The notes: generated from the letters alone by a model not told the origin. A stretch of 64,000 bases of DNA from Enoplosus armatus (GCF_043641665.1 NC_092186.1:24243001-24307000), one strand, 5' to 3'; shown: positions 25,814 through 40,400, counted from the stretch's first letter. Numbers and translations: made by a program.

Positions 25814-28020
25814 TTCACACCTCAGGAATAGTTCAGGAGAGGTCACGGGAGCATCTCATGATCAGAAATGTTCCCGCCTTCATTTCTGGGCTCAGATGTT
25901 TTTCTTTCACGGAACAACAAAAATGGGTTTTCTTGGCTTTCACATGTTCGAGGTGTGATTTCTCTCTCCACCCCCCCCCCCCCCCCTTCTCTTTCTCTCT
26001 CAACCCAACCGGTCAAGGCAGATGACCTCCGACCCAGAGCCTGGTTCTGCTCGAGGTGTCCTTGCCACTGTCGCCATGGTGGGAATTGTTGGATCACTTC
26101 TGTTATGATTTGGTGCTAAGTAAATAAAAATGGAATTGAATATTATGCTTTTGAAACATGGTGCTGACACTTGCGGCCGAAAAGTGCTGCAAGCCACAAG
26201 TCAAATGGTTTTTCACTTGAAATTGAACAGTTTGTTTCAGGGTGGGGATTTGAGTAATGGCTTTCCTGCGAGGCTAAGCCGTGTGCAAAGCGTTTTTGTC
26301 TCTTTAAATGAATAGTCAATGACGGTTGATGATATATACTTGAGATCCACATTTCTGTCCGTATGTAATTTATGGTGGTGCCACGGTGATTATTTTTCCC
26401 AAGCGAAGTGAAGCTGTGTTATTGAGGTTCGTCTTTAGAGCATAACTTGAATTGAATTTCAGTTGTTCAACAGATTTGCCTTGAAATTATATTACGAATA
26501 TCGGAAAAAAAAAATGTTAAGATTGATATCATGATGTTGAGCTCAAAACATATCGTCCAGCCAGTGGCTCCATCGTGCCATTTGTGGCATTTGCATGCCA
26601 CTCACTAGAAGTGGTTTTATTGTGTACGCACAGCAGGTATTAAATGAGCTATACCAACTGAACTTTGGTGCACTGACTTTGGAATTAGCTTGTATTGTTA
26701 GTCATGTAGGACAAATTGGCCGCCTGGATTATTAGCACAGTTGCTTCAGACTGTAACTAACTCAGTGAAAGCGTCCGTCATTTGAAACAATCAAACGTCG
26801 TGCTGCCTGGCACAGAAACAGGAGCTGGAATTGGTTTGGTGGTGATGCTGATGTTATTTTTGCAGCTTAATTCAATTGGTCGGATTGTGTCGGTCTAATG
26901 TGATTGGCAAAACGGATGCCCTTGGATTACAGAAGGCAGCCAATACAGGCATTAGAGAGTGACTGAGTGAATGGAAAAGTGTCCTCTGATGCTGCCGAGG
27001 CTGCCCTGGACTTTGAGTTTGATGCTTGCCGTAGTTGCTTTGGTATTTGGTGAGTGTCTTGTCAAGTAGCCAGGTGTGTTCAGTAAGTGGAATGCTGGGA
27101 TCAATTTATATTCTATGATACTGTGGACACTGTGACTGCAGTGAAACATGGTCATGGGAAAAAAGCCGAGGTCAGACCGACAGGGAGAGGAGAGGAGAGG
27201 AAGCTTGGATTGGGCCGGACAGGAAGACGAACCCTCTGGGGACAGAGAGCGGGTTCAGTTTTCTGGATGGTGAACTTGGGAACACTTTTCCTCGGTGCTC
27301 ACTTTTTTTTTCTACTCGTCAGCGCTGACTTCTTCTCTATTCTCTCGTCCCGTCGGCACTATTGGGAATGTGTACAAGCATGTCCTTCCACGGTAAACAA
27401 AGAGAAAAAATGCCAGGAGTAACACATGATGGAATCTTCCTCTCTAGCCGTTTGGTGGCGTCCCTACTGAATTGCCCCTTGTCTTATGAAGGACAGCCAG
27501 TGTTTGTTTATAATCTGATTTATAAGGAAATCTGAGCTCCCCCAAGGAAATGTTACAAACGCATAGTTTAACGAGTAGTTTCGAACCCCCTTAAACTGCT
27601 CAAAGTCTTCAAATTGAATGCCAGTGTTCATTCGTTTGTCTGCAACGGTGTCTGTGATCTTTCAACCAGCCATGTGGAGCCCTTTTGGAAATTTTACGAG
27701 ATAAACCGCTCACAATACCGGGGAGGGGGGGGCTCAACAAATTAAAATGACATACAGCTGTTCAATAGTCTGTGCCGCTCGGTGGTTACTTGGATCATCT
27801 GGCTGAAAGATGCAGTAAAAGGTCCTGATATCTGTGCACAGTAGGCTGGGCCAGAGCCGTAGACAGACAGGGTGGGGCCAACTCTGCTTTCATTGGCATC
27901 CTCCTGATATCCCTTTCCAAATTAGTGAAAGTGAAACAAGGATGTTTTGGTGCTGTAGTGTTGCATGTAAACTTCACACAGAGCACTCACATTTACTAGT
28001 TTGGGGAAGCTTTATACCGA

Positions 28021-28039
28021 GGGGGGGGGGGGGGGGGGG
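28021..28039 (+). repeat. G19 homopolymer
   Basis: 19 consecutive G on the coding strand of bcar3 intron 1. It is able to form a G-quadruplex in DNA or RNA. Its length may be uncertain in the assembly. Confidence 0.85.
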
Positions 28040-28287
28040 TAAAACTGAGGTCCCCTGTTTGAAAGTGTCATCGCTCATCTACTGTCGGTCATCAGGAAAG
28101 GGAACTCTGCCAGTCATCACACTGTGCACAAGGAGCGGCGAAGCAGAAATCGCGGGAAAATCATTTGTTCAACATACTAACATTAGCATCGTGTAAGAGT
28201 CCAGACAGAGTAAGAGGGCAAAGAGGGCTCCTTCCGATGCCTGGTACTGTATATGTGCTGTGTGTGCAAGCTCATTGCTGGTGGGAC

Positions 28288-28321
28288 ATGGAGGTCGTTC
28301 AGGAGAGTGAACGACCTCCAT
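28288..28321. repeat. Perfect 14-bp inverted repeat, 6-base loop
   Basis: ATGGAGGTCGTTCA, loop GGAGAG, then TGAACGACCTCCAT. GC-rich for this intron and therefore a stable hairpin. Confidence 0.9.
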
Positions 28322-28448
28322 TTCTCCATTAGGTTAAACTGGAAATGGTGGCGGACACTGACAGGAGTCCATATACTGTACGAACGACTCCTCTTCTCTA
28401 ATCTACATGATGACACCCTCATAGATCAGATTGATATGATTGAAAGAG

Positions 28449-28489
<41 letters not shown>

Positions 28490-29849
28490 CACGTGCCTGG
28501 AGATGATGGATCCTGGAGAGTCAGTGACATCATGCACATCTCTGTGACATCACTTAACGTGATTGGGTGGGGTGGGGTGGGGGGGGTTTGGGGGGGGTTC
28601 AATGCACATGCTCACTCACCGCCTCTTTGCCTGACAAGGTTTTGGTTGTTCTGTCTTTACCAATGACATGTCACCACACACACACACACACACACACGTA
28701 TAAAACATAATGACAGTACAACCCCCCCCCCCCACGTGCAAGCGTGCTCGGCCACTCGCACAACACAAGGAGGGGACACAGTGACACTGACAACACACAA
28801 ACAACGATGCCACCTGACAGCTCACAGGTACTCGAATGCAGCAGAGAGATCCATCGCTGTTTTCATCGATAGAAATGTGTTTTCCTATTGATCCGGAACA
28901 AGGTCATTAACATATATTCCTGATCTCTTCCATTCCCGAGGCCTGCAGATTATGAGACTGTCAGCATTTCAGGAGAATAGCAAACATCTATAATGCAAAT
29001 GTTCTAAATCAAATCAGTTGATTAGCTGGCCCTCAGTTCCCTGCATTGCAACAACGGAACAGTTTGATGTGAAATGTGGGGTCGGCAATATGACAATATA
29101 CGTACCATCAGAGAGTTCGCCATGTGGTTTGTATTGTGGCAGCTACCTCTTCAATATCTCTGGTTGTATTAGGCCACCATGGGCAACGTTTAAAATCAGT
29201 GAGCAGAACTGATTTACGGCAGTCGTGTATTTTGACGTGATTTTTGCATTAGTGTGATGAAGAACCATGATTTATCCTGCATTTAATTTGCTGGATTAGC
29301 CAAAAAAAAAACAAACATACCCGTCAGGTTATCCACATCCTGACAACAAATTGTCCATGCGCTTTGATTTAGGCGTATTTTCTTTTCATCGATCATAATG
29401 ACAAAATGACGGAGAAGCTTCGTTCGGTCCAGAGAGAGGGACTTACCCTTTGCTCTGCTTTAACCGCCACACCTCTTCTATATTAATAGTCTGCCTTCGA
29501 CAGATAGATCGTCATTTGGAAAAACACAGCATATACGTTTAAGAAACACTGCTATATCGGGGCCATATCCGGGCATATTTTAATGGATCAATGCCGACAA
29601 AAACTGTTCTCTACTGTGTTTTGTCCACCTCAGCCCGCTAGTGTCGCAGGTAAATTCAACCGGGCTCAAAAACACCTGATTGGGACGCATGCTACATTTT
29701 GCCTGCCAACTTAAGACACTAACAAGCGTTTTCTAAAGCGAGACAGTTTTTAACTCAGCAGATTTTCTCCACCAATTCTGTATATACTGTACTTACCAAG
29801 ATTTACCTTGACATGTGTCATCATTTATTATTTTATCGCCTTGTGTTCC

Positions 29850-29882
<33 letters not shown>

Positions 29883-30981
29883 TGCTGTAGTGACAGCACA
29901 GTGTTTCTGGGTAAGAACGATTAGTGGTCGCAATCAGCAGGGGTGTTTGGGTGAAATCAGCTCTTATTCCCAATAACCGGCTCCAGTATTTGCTGAACAT
30001 TCTGTTTTGTGGCTCTATCTTGACTGGCGGCAGAGACACGGAGTTCAAGTCTCCGTCTCAGTATCAGTCTTCTGTTAAGACTGAAACATCATCACCAAAG
30101 CGTCAGTAGTGTCGTTGCTAATCGCCCATTCGGCTGATAAAGGACCAGACTTGGCTACAGAGCTGCCTCGCTGTCAAAAATATTCTCTGTTTAGCACATA
30201 CACACAGAAAGTCTGACATTTGAGAGACAAATACCAATTATTTAAATTTTTCTGCACTCGATTTTTGAAACAAAAATGTTTGCCATTCTTCACCAAATCC
30301 CTGACCTGCAGGATTGTAGACTGCAGTGTTTCTGACTAACATTGCCCTATTCTTCAGCTATTCTTAATGTTTACATTGGGCCGGGCTTACATTGAAATTG
30401 CCTGGTTTGAAATAGTGTTATTAATCGGCACTAAGTCTTCCTGTTAAAAGTATGCGTGAAAATGGGGGAAAAAAATAGATCCCCAACCAACTTCCACTCA
30501 GATTTTTAGAATTAAATCAACAAGCCTTCATCTTTCACCAGATATTTTTAGCAGTCTGGTCGTGTAGGAGAGGAGTTTGTCAACATCCTTGAAGTGTATC
30601 AAATGATGTCTGAAACGGCTTGGCTATTTTCAGTGGCTTTTAGCATCATTCATGACTTTCCAAAAGCCAGCTAATAGTAAACTGGCAGATTCCAGAGTCA
30701 TTACTAGTGAAATGTCAACGAGCAATCTTAGTATTGTGTGTCTCAGATTTTTTTTAAATTAGATTACTTGTGTTAATTGCGCACAACACTGAATCTGCCA
30801 TTGTGTGAGATTAAAGAATAAATATTTCACAATGTGTAGTCAACTTGTTTGGATTGTTTGGCCCACTAGTCATTGAAATTAAATTGATCTGGCGGGATTG
30901 CATTTTGCCGTGATTGTACCTTCATATGATTACATGTGACAAACAAGCTTGATGGATTGATGTAACTTTTCTGTGTTCCAG

Positions 30982-31017
30982 GTTCCATCTGAAAGAAGAA
31001 AGGAAGTGTGAGAGGCA

Positions 31018-31065
<48 letters not shown>

Positions 31066-31185
31066 ACATGCCTGTGTGCGTGTACATGTGTCACCATGAA
31101 GCACCAGTCGATCTCCCGATGGCTGAGCCAGCTGGGACTGCCGCAGTACTGCACAGCGCTGGAGCAGGAGTATGATGGTGTGGAG
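30982..31185 (+). CDS. bcar3: bcar3 exon 2: 5' UTR with TG array, then SAM start (coding 31096-31185)
   Basis: Acceptor TTTCTGTGTTCCAG at 30981. The 114-base untranslated part contains a TG array (31021-31062) and two upstream ATGs (31068, 31086) in a frame that overlaps the main start. The main ATG at 31096 has good context (TCACCATGA). It encodes residues 1-30, MKHQSISRWLSQLGLPQYCT and on. Donor GAG|GTAACA, phase 0. Confidence 0.8.
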
Positions 31186-33383
31186 GTAACAGAACCCAGC
31201 AAACCCACCAGCATCTAGAGAGACATTTACTGAGAGAGCTATTGATTTATTATTACTATTTAGTAAACATCGGCTGAAAACAGGCTTGCCTTTTCCTGAG
31301 AAAACTCTTGAGGCAGCAGTAGACTAAACGTACCTACAAGGTCACAGGAACAAATCCCAAAACCTCCTGAGAACGTCTGGATGAGCATCTATCCTCCCCA
31401 GACATATTATGTAGGTGCTTAAACCATTGCAAACTGTTTCGAGGTGTTTAGTGCAGTGATTTTGAGACACTACAAACAACTGGCGGCCCCTGCGCTGCAT
31501 TTTAAACTGGTTGAGTGCTGTTGAGTCAGAGATAGACAAGCCAGCCGCGACAGTTCAAAGCGCAGATGTTTGCCACGAGATTTAAGCGCTTAATATATTG
31601 TCAACATCTATGTCGTTGTCAGAACAGCCGCCATGTTTTCCAGTCAAACACATCCCAACGATTATCCACTGTGCACCCATATTGATGCTAGTAAGGCTCA
31701 AAGGAAAACAAGCGCTCACCAGAGGCTCTGTTGTTTACTATGAGAATTGATTATGTCGTCAACTAGCTACATATAAAGTAGCACATAAAAAATGGTCAAT
31801 TTATCTAAATTAGAAAAAGCCCTGGTGGTTTGCAGACATGGTTTTGAGATGTCTGTCTCCAAGATTTCTGCCTCTAGCCCCAATACAATTGGGTGTAATG
31901 GGATTTATTTTGTGGTGCACAAAGCATTGCTGTGAACAATTTTCAACCAAAGAAATGGCTCCTATTGAGATTCAGCACATAAAACTGACACTATCTGACT
32001 TACTTAGGGGTAAGTAAAAAAAAAAAGAAAATCTTTTCTAAAGGGGATTTCAGTAAATGTTTGAAACCAATGTCGTGTAAGAAAATGTTTCTATTCTGGT
32101 AAAGCCAACTGTTGCTATTAAGAGTGTTTCCCACCGCAGCCTAATAAAGCAGCCTAATAAAACTTCATCACGGTCCCATTAGACTGAACTGACAGTGATG
32201 TGAGGGCTGCGTTTAACATCCAACCGTTAGCCAACCTCAATCGGAATGTTGAGATGAGATTGATCAGCCAGTGAGACGTGAATTATTCCATTACCTCCTG
32301 CTAATGTTTACCCAGGATGCATTGGTGTAATTAGAGGAGGCAGAATGGGGGAGAGGTGAAAGTGGAAAGACAAGACAAGACAGTTGTTCTAGTCTCGTTT
32401 AACCATGAAAGAGGTTAGACTGAAGGTGCTTTCTGAGCTTGAATCTACAACCAGTACATTTCACTGTGTGCTGAATGGAATTCCCTCAGTTCAGTCTCAA
32501 TAAGTTGTCTTAAATCAATGCATGAAGCTGATGACTGGAGCCACTTTCAGTTATAGGGAGCGCAAGAACTAAGAATCGTACTCTAACCCTTCCTTGACCA
32601 TCCTCCATGCATAATTAGCTCAGCTCAGCGCTGCTAACCTTTTTTCTGGATATTATCATAACGATGTGCAGCTCAGTGCCTCTTAGCCATCCAGGCTGCT
32701 CGTTAACACAACACACCGGCAAAACCAACACTGCTAACAGCTACATGCACACAGTGTCTGTCCAGAACTATGGGCTACAAAATGCTACGGATGCACCGGT
32801 GACGAGCCCAGAAAACAGTTTTGCATTTCAGTCTTTGTGTTTTCAATTAGCGATCGTATCCAAAAAAACGCAGTGTTGTTTGCGTAAATGGGGTGAATGT
32901 AGGATTAGGATTCTGCTGCAGCCCAACTTAGTGAGTTTGGCTTCGTTCACGTTGCAGGTGAAAGTTATGTCACATTCATTCATATGCAACTCTGCTCTGT
33001 TTCGTGTCAATGATAGCGTGAACGGAGAAAATCAGATTAAATCATGGATATCGTGAGCTTATTCGATTCATTTTAATATCAGAGTTTTTGATGTTGCCCT
33101 GCGCTGTCTGTACCACACTGCTCGGCCTTTTCACTCACAAGCACCTTCATCGTTGCAACAACATTCACGCGGGCAAAACCAACACTGACAGCCGCTGTGT
33201 CAACTCTCCAGGGGACTGGTATGAGAGTTCATATTGTTGTTCAGCTCTGCATGATCTGAAAGAGAAAGGGGAAAAAGGAAAACATGTCAACTCGCCGTTG
33301 GACACAGAGGGAGACGAGAGCGACAGAGGGAGGGGGAGATAGATTCTGAGATAGATTAGGCTTGTGATATGCCAGCCATGTCT

Positions 33384-33435
<52 letters not shown>

Positions 33436-33552
33436 GTCAGAGTCATGGGGTGTGTGTTACTCGTGTTAACATCAGCAGAACTAATGTTGTGTCTTTTTCT
33501 TTAACCTGCTAACATGTTATTACTGAGCTGTCTAGGCACGTTCACCGCAGTG

Positions 33553-33601
<49 letters not shown>

Positions 33602-33749
33602 TAATGTGTGCCTGTACTTCTGCAGTGTACATTTAAAAAAAAAACAAAAAAACTCTTAAACTGTTGAAACTTTTCTGCAACGTATGTGTGTATGTGTGTA
33701 TGTGTGTGTCTGTGTGCACACATGTTTATGTATGTGAGTGGGTGACTTT

Positions 33750-33785
<36 letters not shown>

Positions 33786-35638
33786 ATGTGTGCAATTGGC
33801 TGCTTTGGTATGCAGGTATGTGTGTGTGGTTGTGGATGTGTGTATAACTAAGCTGTACGTGACTAAGAGTGACGGTTATTTGATTGTGCACTGTTTCTGT
33901 ATGAGTTTGCCATTTGAGTGTGTGTGTGTGTGTGTGTGTGTGTGTTTATTCATGGATTTGCCTACTGTATGTGTGTGTAGTCTAAATAGAGCAGTGTTTG
34001 TGATGAAGTAAGAGAATGGCCGTATTGTTGAGAAACCAAAACAACAAGGCCTTGGTTTGAGCTGGGAGCGTCCTGTGATGACACAGTGTGTGTCATCTAC
34101 GTGTGTGTGTTTGTGTGTGTGTGTGTTTGTGTGCATGTGTTTGTACAGCGCCATTACTGTACAAGGTTGAGTTCTGGTTCAAAGACTTTGTGGCTCTCCC
34201 TCGCTGGACTATTTCAGGGGTAATTTACATTAATACCATAGTGAGGGCTGGGGTGAGGCAGGGGGTGTTTTTGTGTGTGTTTTAAGACAATGCTGTAATG
34301 ACAGGAGCAGGATGAAGGGAGGAGACGGCACACTTTTGGAAGACAGGAGGTCACCGGCGGAGCCTCCAACCTGTCTAGACAAACTGTGTGCTTCTTAACT
34401 TCCACTGAGAGTTTGCCATTGTTTCGTATTAGCTGTGTGTGTTAAAAGCTCGACGTCGCTGCTTGTTTGTGATTGGCAGGCTAGTGTCCGGTTTGACCCC
34501 TACAGCACCTGAGCAGCACATTTTATGTCAAAATGAGACCCCTTCTTCTCAGTGCCATAAATCAGTCAATCTGCACACACTGCTTCAATCAGCCCAGCCT
34601 GCTCTCGTTGGTGGTGCTATGTATGCAAAGAAAGGAGGTGAAAACAGAGCAACAACACGGTACGGTCCAGTCTCTTTCTAAACCAGTGCACAAGGTTGAG
34701 CACCTCTCACAACAAAAATGAAATGGAGCAAAGTCAAGAAATGTGCGACACGGAGGAGGAGGCGAAGCAACCAGAGGGGAAGAAGAGGAAGAAAGATGTC
34801 TCTCTGTGTCAGGGCTCAGACTCTGTTGACTCTTCATAGCCTCGATCGCTTACCTGGCATGATTATAGCGTGTATAGCATATACAGTAAGAGCGGGTTTT
34901 ATTTAGCAACTTTTAGGAATGCTACAAGGAAAAAGTGCGCTCCAAAGCAAATTCACAATGGGACCACGACGGCATGCACGTGGTCGTCATTTTCACCGCC
35001 TCTCAAATGAAAGTCCTTATGTTTTAGCCCAGCTTTGTGTTCACCAACTCGGTTGTTTACGACATATGACATTTCTAAACTGTTTATCAGATAAGCTCAC
35101 GGGATGTTACCTAGAGCACCATCACTTCAGATGAACTTTTCACGTTTGTATTTTTATGTTTTCCAGGACCTGCTCCACCTCTCAGAGTATGACCTCTTGG
35201 AGCTCGGTGTCCACAATCACCTCCACCGCCTGCACCTTCTCACTTCTCTACGCCTCCTCCAGGAGCGAGAGAGGAGGAGAGGTACTCAAACACACATACA
35301 GTCACACACAGTTGACCTAACATTATCTTTCCTTATCTGCTCCATCAGGTTGTTGACTCTGGCTCCGCGTTTGAGTCTCCGAGTCTCTCTCCTTGTAAAC
35401 CCCTGCGTAGCAGACGGAAAGACAGATAGCATTGGTGTCATGTAAAGACATGCTTACGCCTGGGGGGTCCGGTGGTGGGGAGGGGGTTGTCTGGCAGAGG
35501 ACAATGCTGTGTCAGACACACACACACACACACAAATGTGAACACTTCCAAAGCTGTCAGTAAATAGGGAGAAGAGTGCTGAGGCCTGCAGTCCTGCTGG
35601 GTTTAATCACTCCTCGAAGTGTGTGTATGCATGCATGG

Positions 35639-35670
<32 letters not shown>

Positions 35671-37423
35671 GTCTCTTTTGTAGCCGTGACTGACCGCTTT
35701 GTTTGCCCAGTTTCCCATGCATTATACTGTGAAATCTAACTGTTGTCTTGGTGACTGAGTCGTGCATGAGTCCAGTTTATACCAAGTGAAGACATTTATT
35801 TCAGTGAATCTTCTGATGCTAATATGTAACACGGGAACATTTGACATTGATTAAAGGCGTAAGTATGCTAGAAACAATATCAAAAGTGGTGTGTTTGCGC
35901 ATGCAAAATATCCACTTTGCAAACAATGCACCACATTTTCTTCAATCTGCAGTGTGGACAAGTTCTCTTGGCTACACTAACTAAAGTCTTTCAGAATCCA
36001 GACTTTGTGAAGTTGATAAAGAAAGCAGGGACTATTAAAATCTCCTCTTAGTCCGCTTGCTAGCCCATCTGGAATGATGCCAAAAGTTAAGGTTTGTGCA
36101 AAATCAATTTTACTGCGGCTCATTTCCTCCGTAGCAGCGTAAAATGTTTTAAGAGGTCATAAAAATGTTGGAAGTCTCAGAAATCAGACATCAAAAGTTA
36201 AAATGGTAAAAGAAGAAAAATAAGCCCTGCAAGCCATTATTGGAGAGCTACTGTAGTATCACTATCATAGGTTTTGTCACTTCTTTTCCCCTCACAATAA
36301 CACAGAAATGCCATGTTTTACTAAAGCGGTTGATTTACTGCTCATAACCTTAAACCCACCTAAAATATGAACTAGTTCCACCAAGCTACCAGGCTCAAGG
36401 GCAACACCGCCAAAACTCAATGAGGCAGCACAGAAGCCAAAAACATTTCAGATTTTCTGTCCAACAAGACAGAATAGTATGATATTTTAATGTATATGAA
36501 GTTATAATAAGAACATTCCATGGTTCAGTGCATTACACCCTGTGACATACCATCTAGACAGTTTTTCTTCGTTTTCAGGCATCTATGGAGGGCCAACATC
36601 CAAGTGTCTGCGGGCTAAATTAACTAAAAGTCAAAAGACATCATAAGAATAAAATTAAAACTTGTTTTCAAAATACATACAGTTAGCATGTGGAAAGTGA
36701 CATTTCTGACCTGTCGGTGGTGCTAAATGCAAAGTCACCAAGGGACAAACGTGAATGTATATACTGTATATTTCAGGACAGCCCATCTGACAGTCATCGA
36801 GATGTTTGAGTCCGGAGCAAAGAAAAAACAAACGAAAAGATATTGCCACTTAAAGAGTCACATAGTTGTGTAGCTTATAAAGGAGTGAGATGTCACCATG
36901 CCACCGGCACCTTTTGACTGACAAGAGAGCTGTGAGTGACGAGTGAGTGACGACCGACATAAGACATAATGCAAAACAGGAGATGAGGGCTTCACAGACT
37001 ACACTTTAAAAAGCATACATTTTCACATTCCTGAGATCACTCTGTGAACCGCTAGTGGAGCCCCCCCGGCCTGCAGGTTGAGGACCGTTGCTGAGGGTGA
37101 AACAGCCTCTAGTTGAAATCACTCAGTCACCAACTACTGTGGTATTATCTGTCTGCCTGGCAGCCTGCCACCCCTATCATTACCACAAAGGGCAGATTTG
37201 TTCAGCTAATGGTATCCTTCACACACACACACACACACACGCACACACACGCAGCATCCTCCAAAAATGCCAACTCAACGTTTGACCCAGATAAGAGCAT
37301 TCCAGTGAGAGCACCTTCAGGATAAAGCACATGCATACTGACACACTGCATCCAGGCACATATTAATTTCATCATATTACTGTTTTTTTGGCTACAGTAT
37401 ATGATTACGTGGCTAGAATAAGA

Positions 37424-37479
<56 letters not shown>

Positions 37480-40400
37480 CAGGTACTTTCCTTGTTGGCA
37501 GGAGAGAGGTAGAGATGCTCCAATTAGAACAATTAGAGGGTGAAATAGGAGGCATCAGCAACACACACACACGTGCACGCTCATATTGCACACATTTGAG
37601 GTGTTTTAGTTTCAGGTTATAGTTGCTGCTGTAGTGCTGAGGCTGTTCTGTGGCTATTCATTATGTTTAAAAAGTTAACTTCACTCTGGCTGTGTTCTTT
37701 TCTGTAACTTTATGTTGAAAATAGGGCAGTAATTTCAGGTTATTACGTATACGTGTTAGCGCTGAGGCTAAGTTGCAGCGTGCTGCTCGATTAAAAGGAA
37801 TAAAAAGTCGTTTCGCTCTATCATCAGCGCCTACAAGGTAAACACCGAAGCACACGTAGGCACAGATGAAATCAATAAGAGTTTGATATCACTGCTCAAG
37901 TTTATTAGATCGTTGTAGTCGTCGTCGTCGTCGTCGTCTGAAAGCAGCACGGCACGTGTTTTCCTCTTGCAACCTCTAATTTGGATTGCGTGCTGTACAT
38001 TTTGGAAGCCATGCACAATAACGCACACATCTGGCATGGATGGTTTAATTTAATAGAGCACCTGGCTCTGGAAGAAAAAAACAAACAAAAAAAAAAAAAA
38101 GCTTTTCTGTGCTTTTCTGCACACCAAACAGGTCAGAGTATAGAAAATGCATGGATTGCACAACGTCCATTCTCCAATAACCATCACTGAGCTCCCTCCA
38201 CCGCCTAGACCCCATTCCAAACCCTTCCCCCAGACTGACGTGGTGACAGCAAGTCTGCTGTATGTGCAGACCCCTCCCTGCTAATGTATAAAAGCAAACG
38301 CTTAAGTCGCGCAAAGAGGATTATTATAAGGAGTAAAGTATTGGGCGAAGGCATTACTGCGCACATGGAAATATAATTTGCAAGGTCTGACGAAATGTTA
38401 AATAAGGCTGCGTCAAAATAGTCAAAGTGAAAGAGAGATACTGTATTGTAGGTCAGTACATAGTCATAGCGCCATGTGATTTTTGTCGAGATCACTGTCT
38501 TTGAATACAGTACCTTGGATGCTGCATATTCATATTAGGTTTGAGGAGTGTATCAGCAGCTTCCAGTCAAAAGAAATGGCAAAACTTTGAAAATGGCAGG
38601 GATGCTTTTAAATGGACTGACAGTAACTATAGTGTATGTTTAGCCATATCTGCTCCCCTACATGACCATAGCCTTTAGTGACACAAGTGTTTCATCTTGA
38701 ACTCTCACCGCTGAGTCTTTGCCTTCATTCACGGAAATTGGATATTTAGCGTCTCGTTTTTACATGCCGAGCTCCTCCCGGATTCAGAAAGAAGCTTATT
38801 CACGTAACAATTCATGTGCTTGCGTTTTTTGCATTCATTCATTCATTCACACACGCCGCTTAACTCGCTGAGTTATACCAGCTGTTCTAGGGTCAGATCT
38901 GTTCTGTCCCTCCCTGAACTATATGAGCTGAGGAAGTGACTCATTGAATACCAGAACACACACACCGACAACACACTGCTATGCTGCGCCATGCTAAACA
39001 TGGACTTTTACATTGTCCGTGTGTGTGTGAGAAATAGAGAGAGACAACAGGTGTTCATGCGGACAGTTTGTTTGCTTGTTTGTTTCCCCCCGGTGGACAG
39101 CGGTGTTGCCATGGTGACAGAATACTTGCAGTGGTCAGTTGGGAGTCAGTTAGTTTGTGGACCAAAGATAGAACTTTCACACTGACAATTACACACATTC
39201 ATAGCCGTCGACCTACGTGAACTGTGAGCCAGTGAGCTGCTGGTGGTTCAGCACACATTAATTCCCTCATTTCCCTGCACCCACAACACACTTTAAACCA
39301 GTTCAGATTCCAGATGTGAATGTGCTAGCATTGTTCTATTCTGTTCTATTCTTTTCTGCTAGCTGGTGTGTCAGTGGCACAAAACATACTGCAACGCACA
39401 AGTTTGAGGAGGAAGCCGTATTTTTCTCCGAAGTTCGAGATTTAAGACATGGTGAACAATGTGTCAACAACTTTTTCCCTTCACTGTGATCAGTAACTGA
39501 AAAAATGACCCGGAGCGGCTCTGTGCAGATATATCACATTTCACGTCACGCTGACAATATCTACATAAACATAGACTGTAATTCTGTTGTCAGTGTTGTG
39601 CAGAGATTCGCGACCTTTACATGTTAGATCACTTATGTGTCATCCTAGCAAGGAGTACGGGCTGAACCAGAATAATCTCCCCTGTAAAGGTAACGTACCA
39701 ATCAACATGACCTCGAGTTAATACTAAGTGTACTGTAAACATGTTCCTCTGTCTGTCGGTAACACCAACTGTGCAGTCAACATTATACTGTTATCTTTCA
39801 TTATGTCAAAACAGGGAAGATCCAGTTCCCGAAGTTAGGCTGATCCAAGATAGGAATATCAAAAAAGAGAAATACTTGAGGAAAAAGTAAAGTTGGGACA
39901 TTGTAGAGGCTATTTTCTCTTTTATAAAGTCTAAAAGAAATTGTGGCTAATATATATAATAATACATATATAGTATAATGCATATATAAGCCCAGAATCG
40001 CTTATATTGTCTTTTATCATCATGTGATTGTCAACAGCAACTGCACTTGATTACTAGTTTGTAAGGTACTGTACACCTAGCTAAAACTAATACAGTCTGA
40101 TACAACAGTCCTGCAATAAATCCTGCCTTCATGAAGGTTAGATATAATGTTAGTGTCGATTCAAATTTATGGTCATTTTGCAGAATGTAGATTGGGGTGC
40201 TGTTGAACTGAACTGCATTATTCAGAGAGGTGTTTCTGTTATGTAGCCTGCCCTCACTGATATACAGTAAATGGGGGTTCGACTGCATTCGTTTTAGTAC
40301 ACTGGCATACACAATGTGTACGCAGGCAATCAAAAACATGCCAAAGAAAAATGCCAAGCTTCCCACCAATAATCCTCCAAGCTTTCCTACATTTTTGTTT

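Larger units (their letters stand above)
23700..30981. other. bcar3 intron 1
   Basis: 7.3 kb. It holds a C17 run at about 24097-24113, TG arrays at about 25165-25196 and 28451-28484, a TATA array at about 25768-25812, a C15 run near 25972-25986, a G19 run at 28021-28039, the hairpin at 28288-28321, and a CA array at 28676-28696. No exon with family resemblance was recognised. Confidence 0.5.
31186..35166. other. bcar3 intron 2
   Basis: 4.0 kb. It has facing CA (33386-33433) and TG (33555-33592) arrays, then further TG arrays at 33755-33784, 33919-33946 and 34100-34128. No exon was recognised. Confidence 0.5.

Noticed and set aside
40031..40369. 112-codon hydrophobic frame on the minus strand
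   Set aside because: It coincides with an interspersed repeat and shows no conserved domain.
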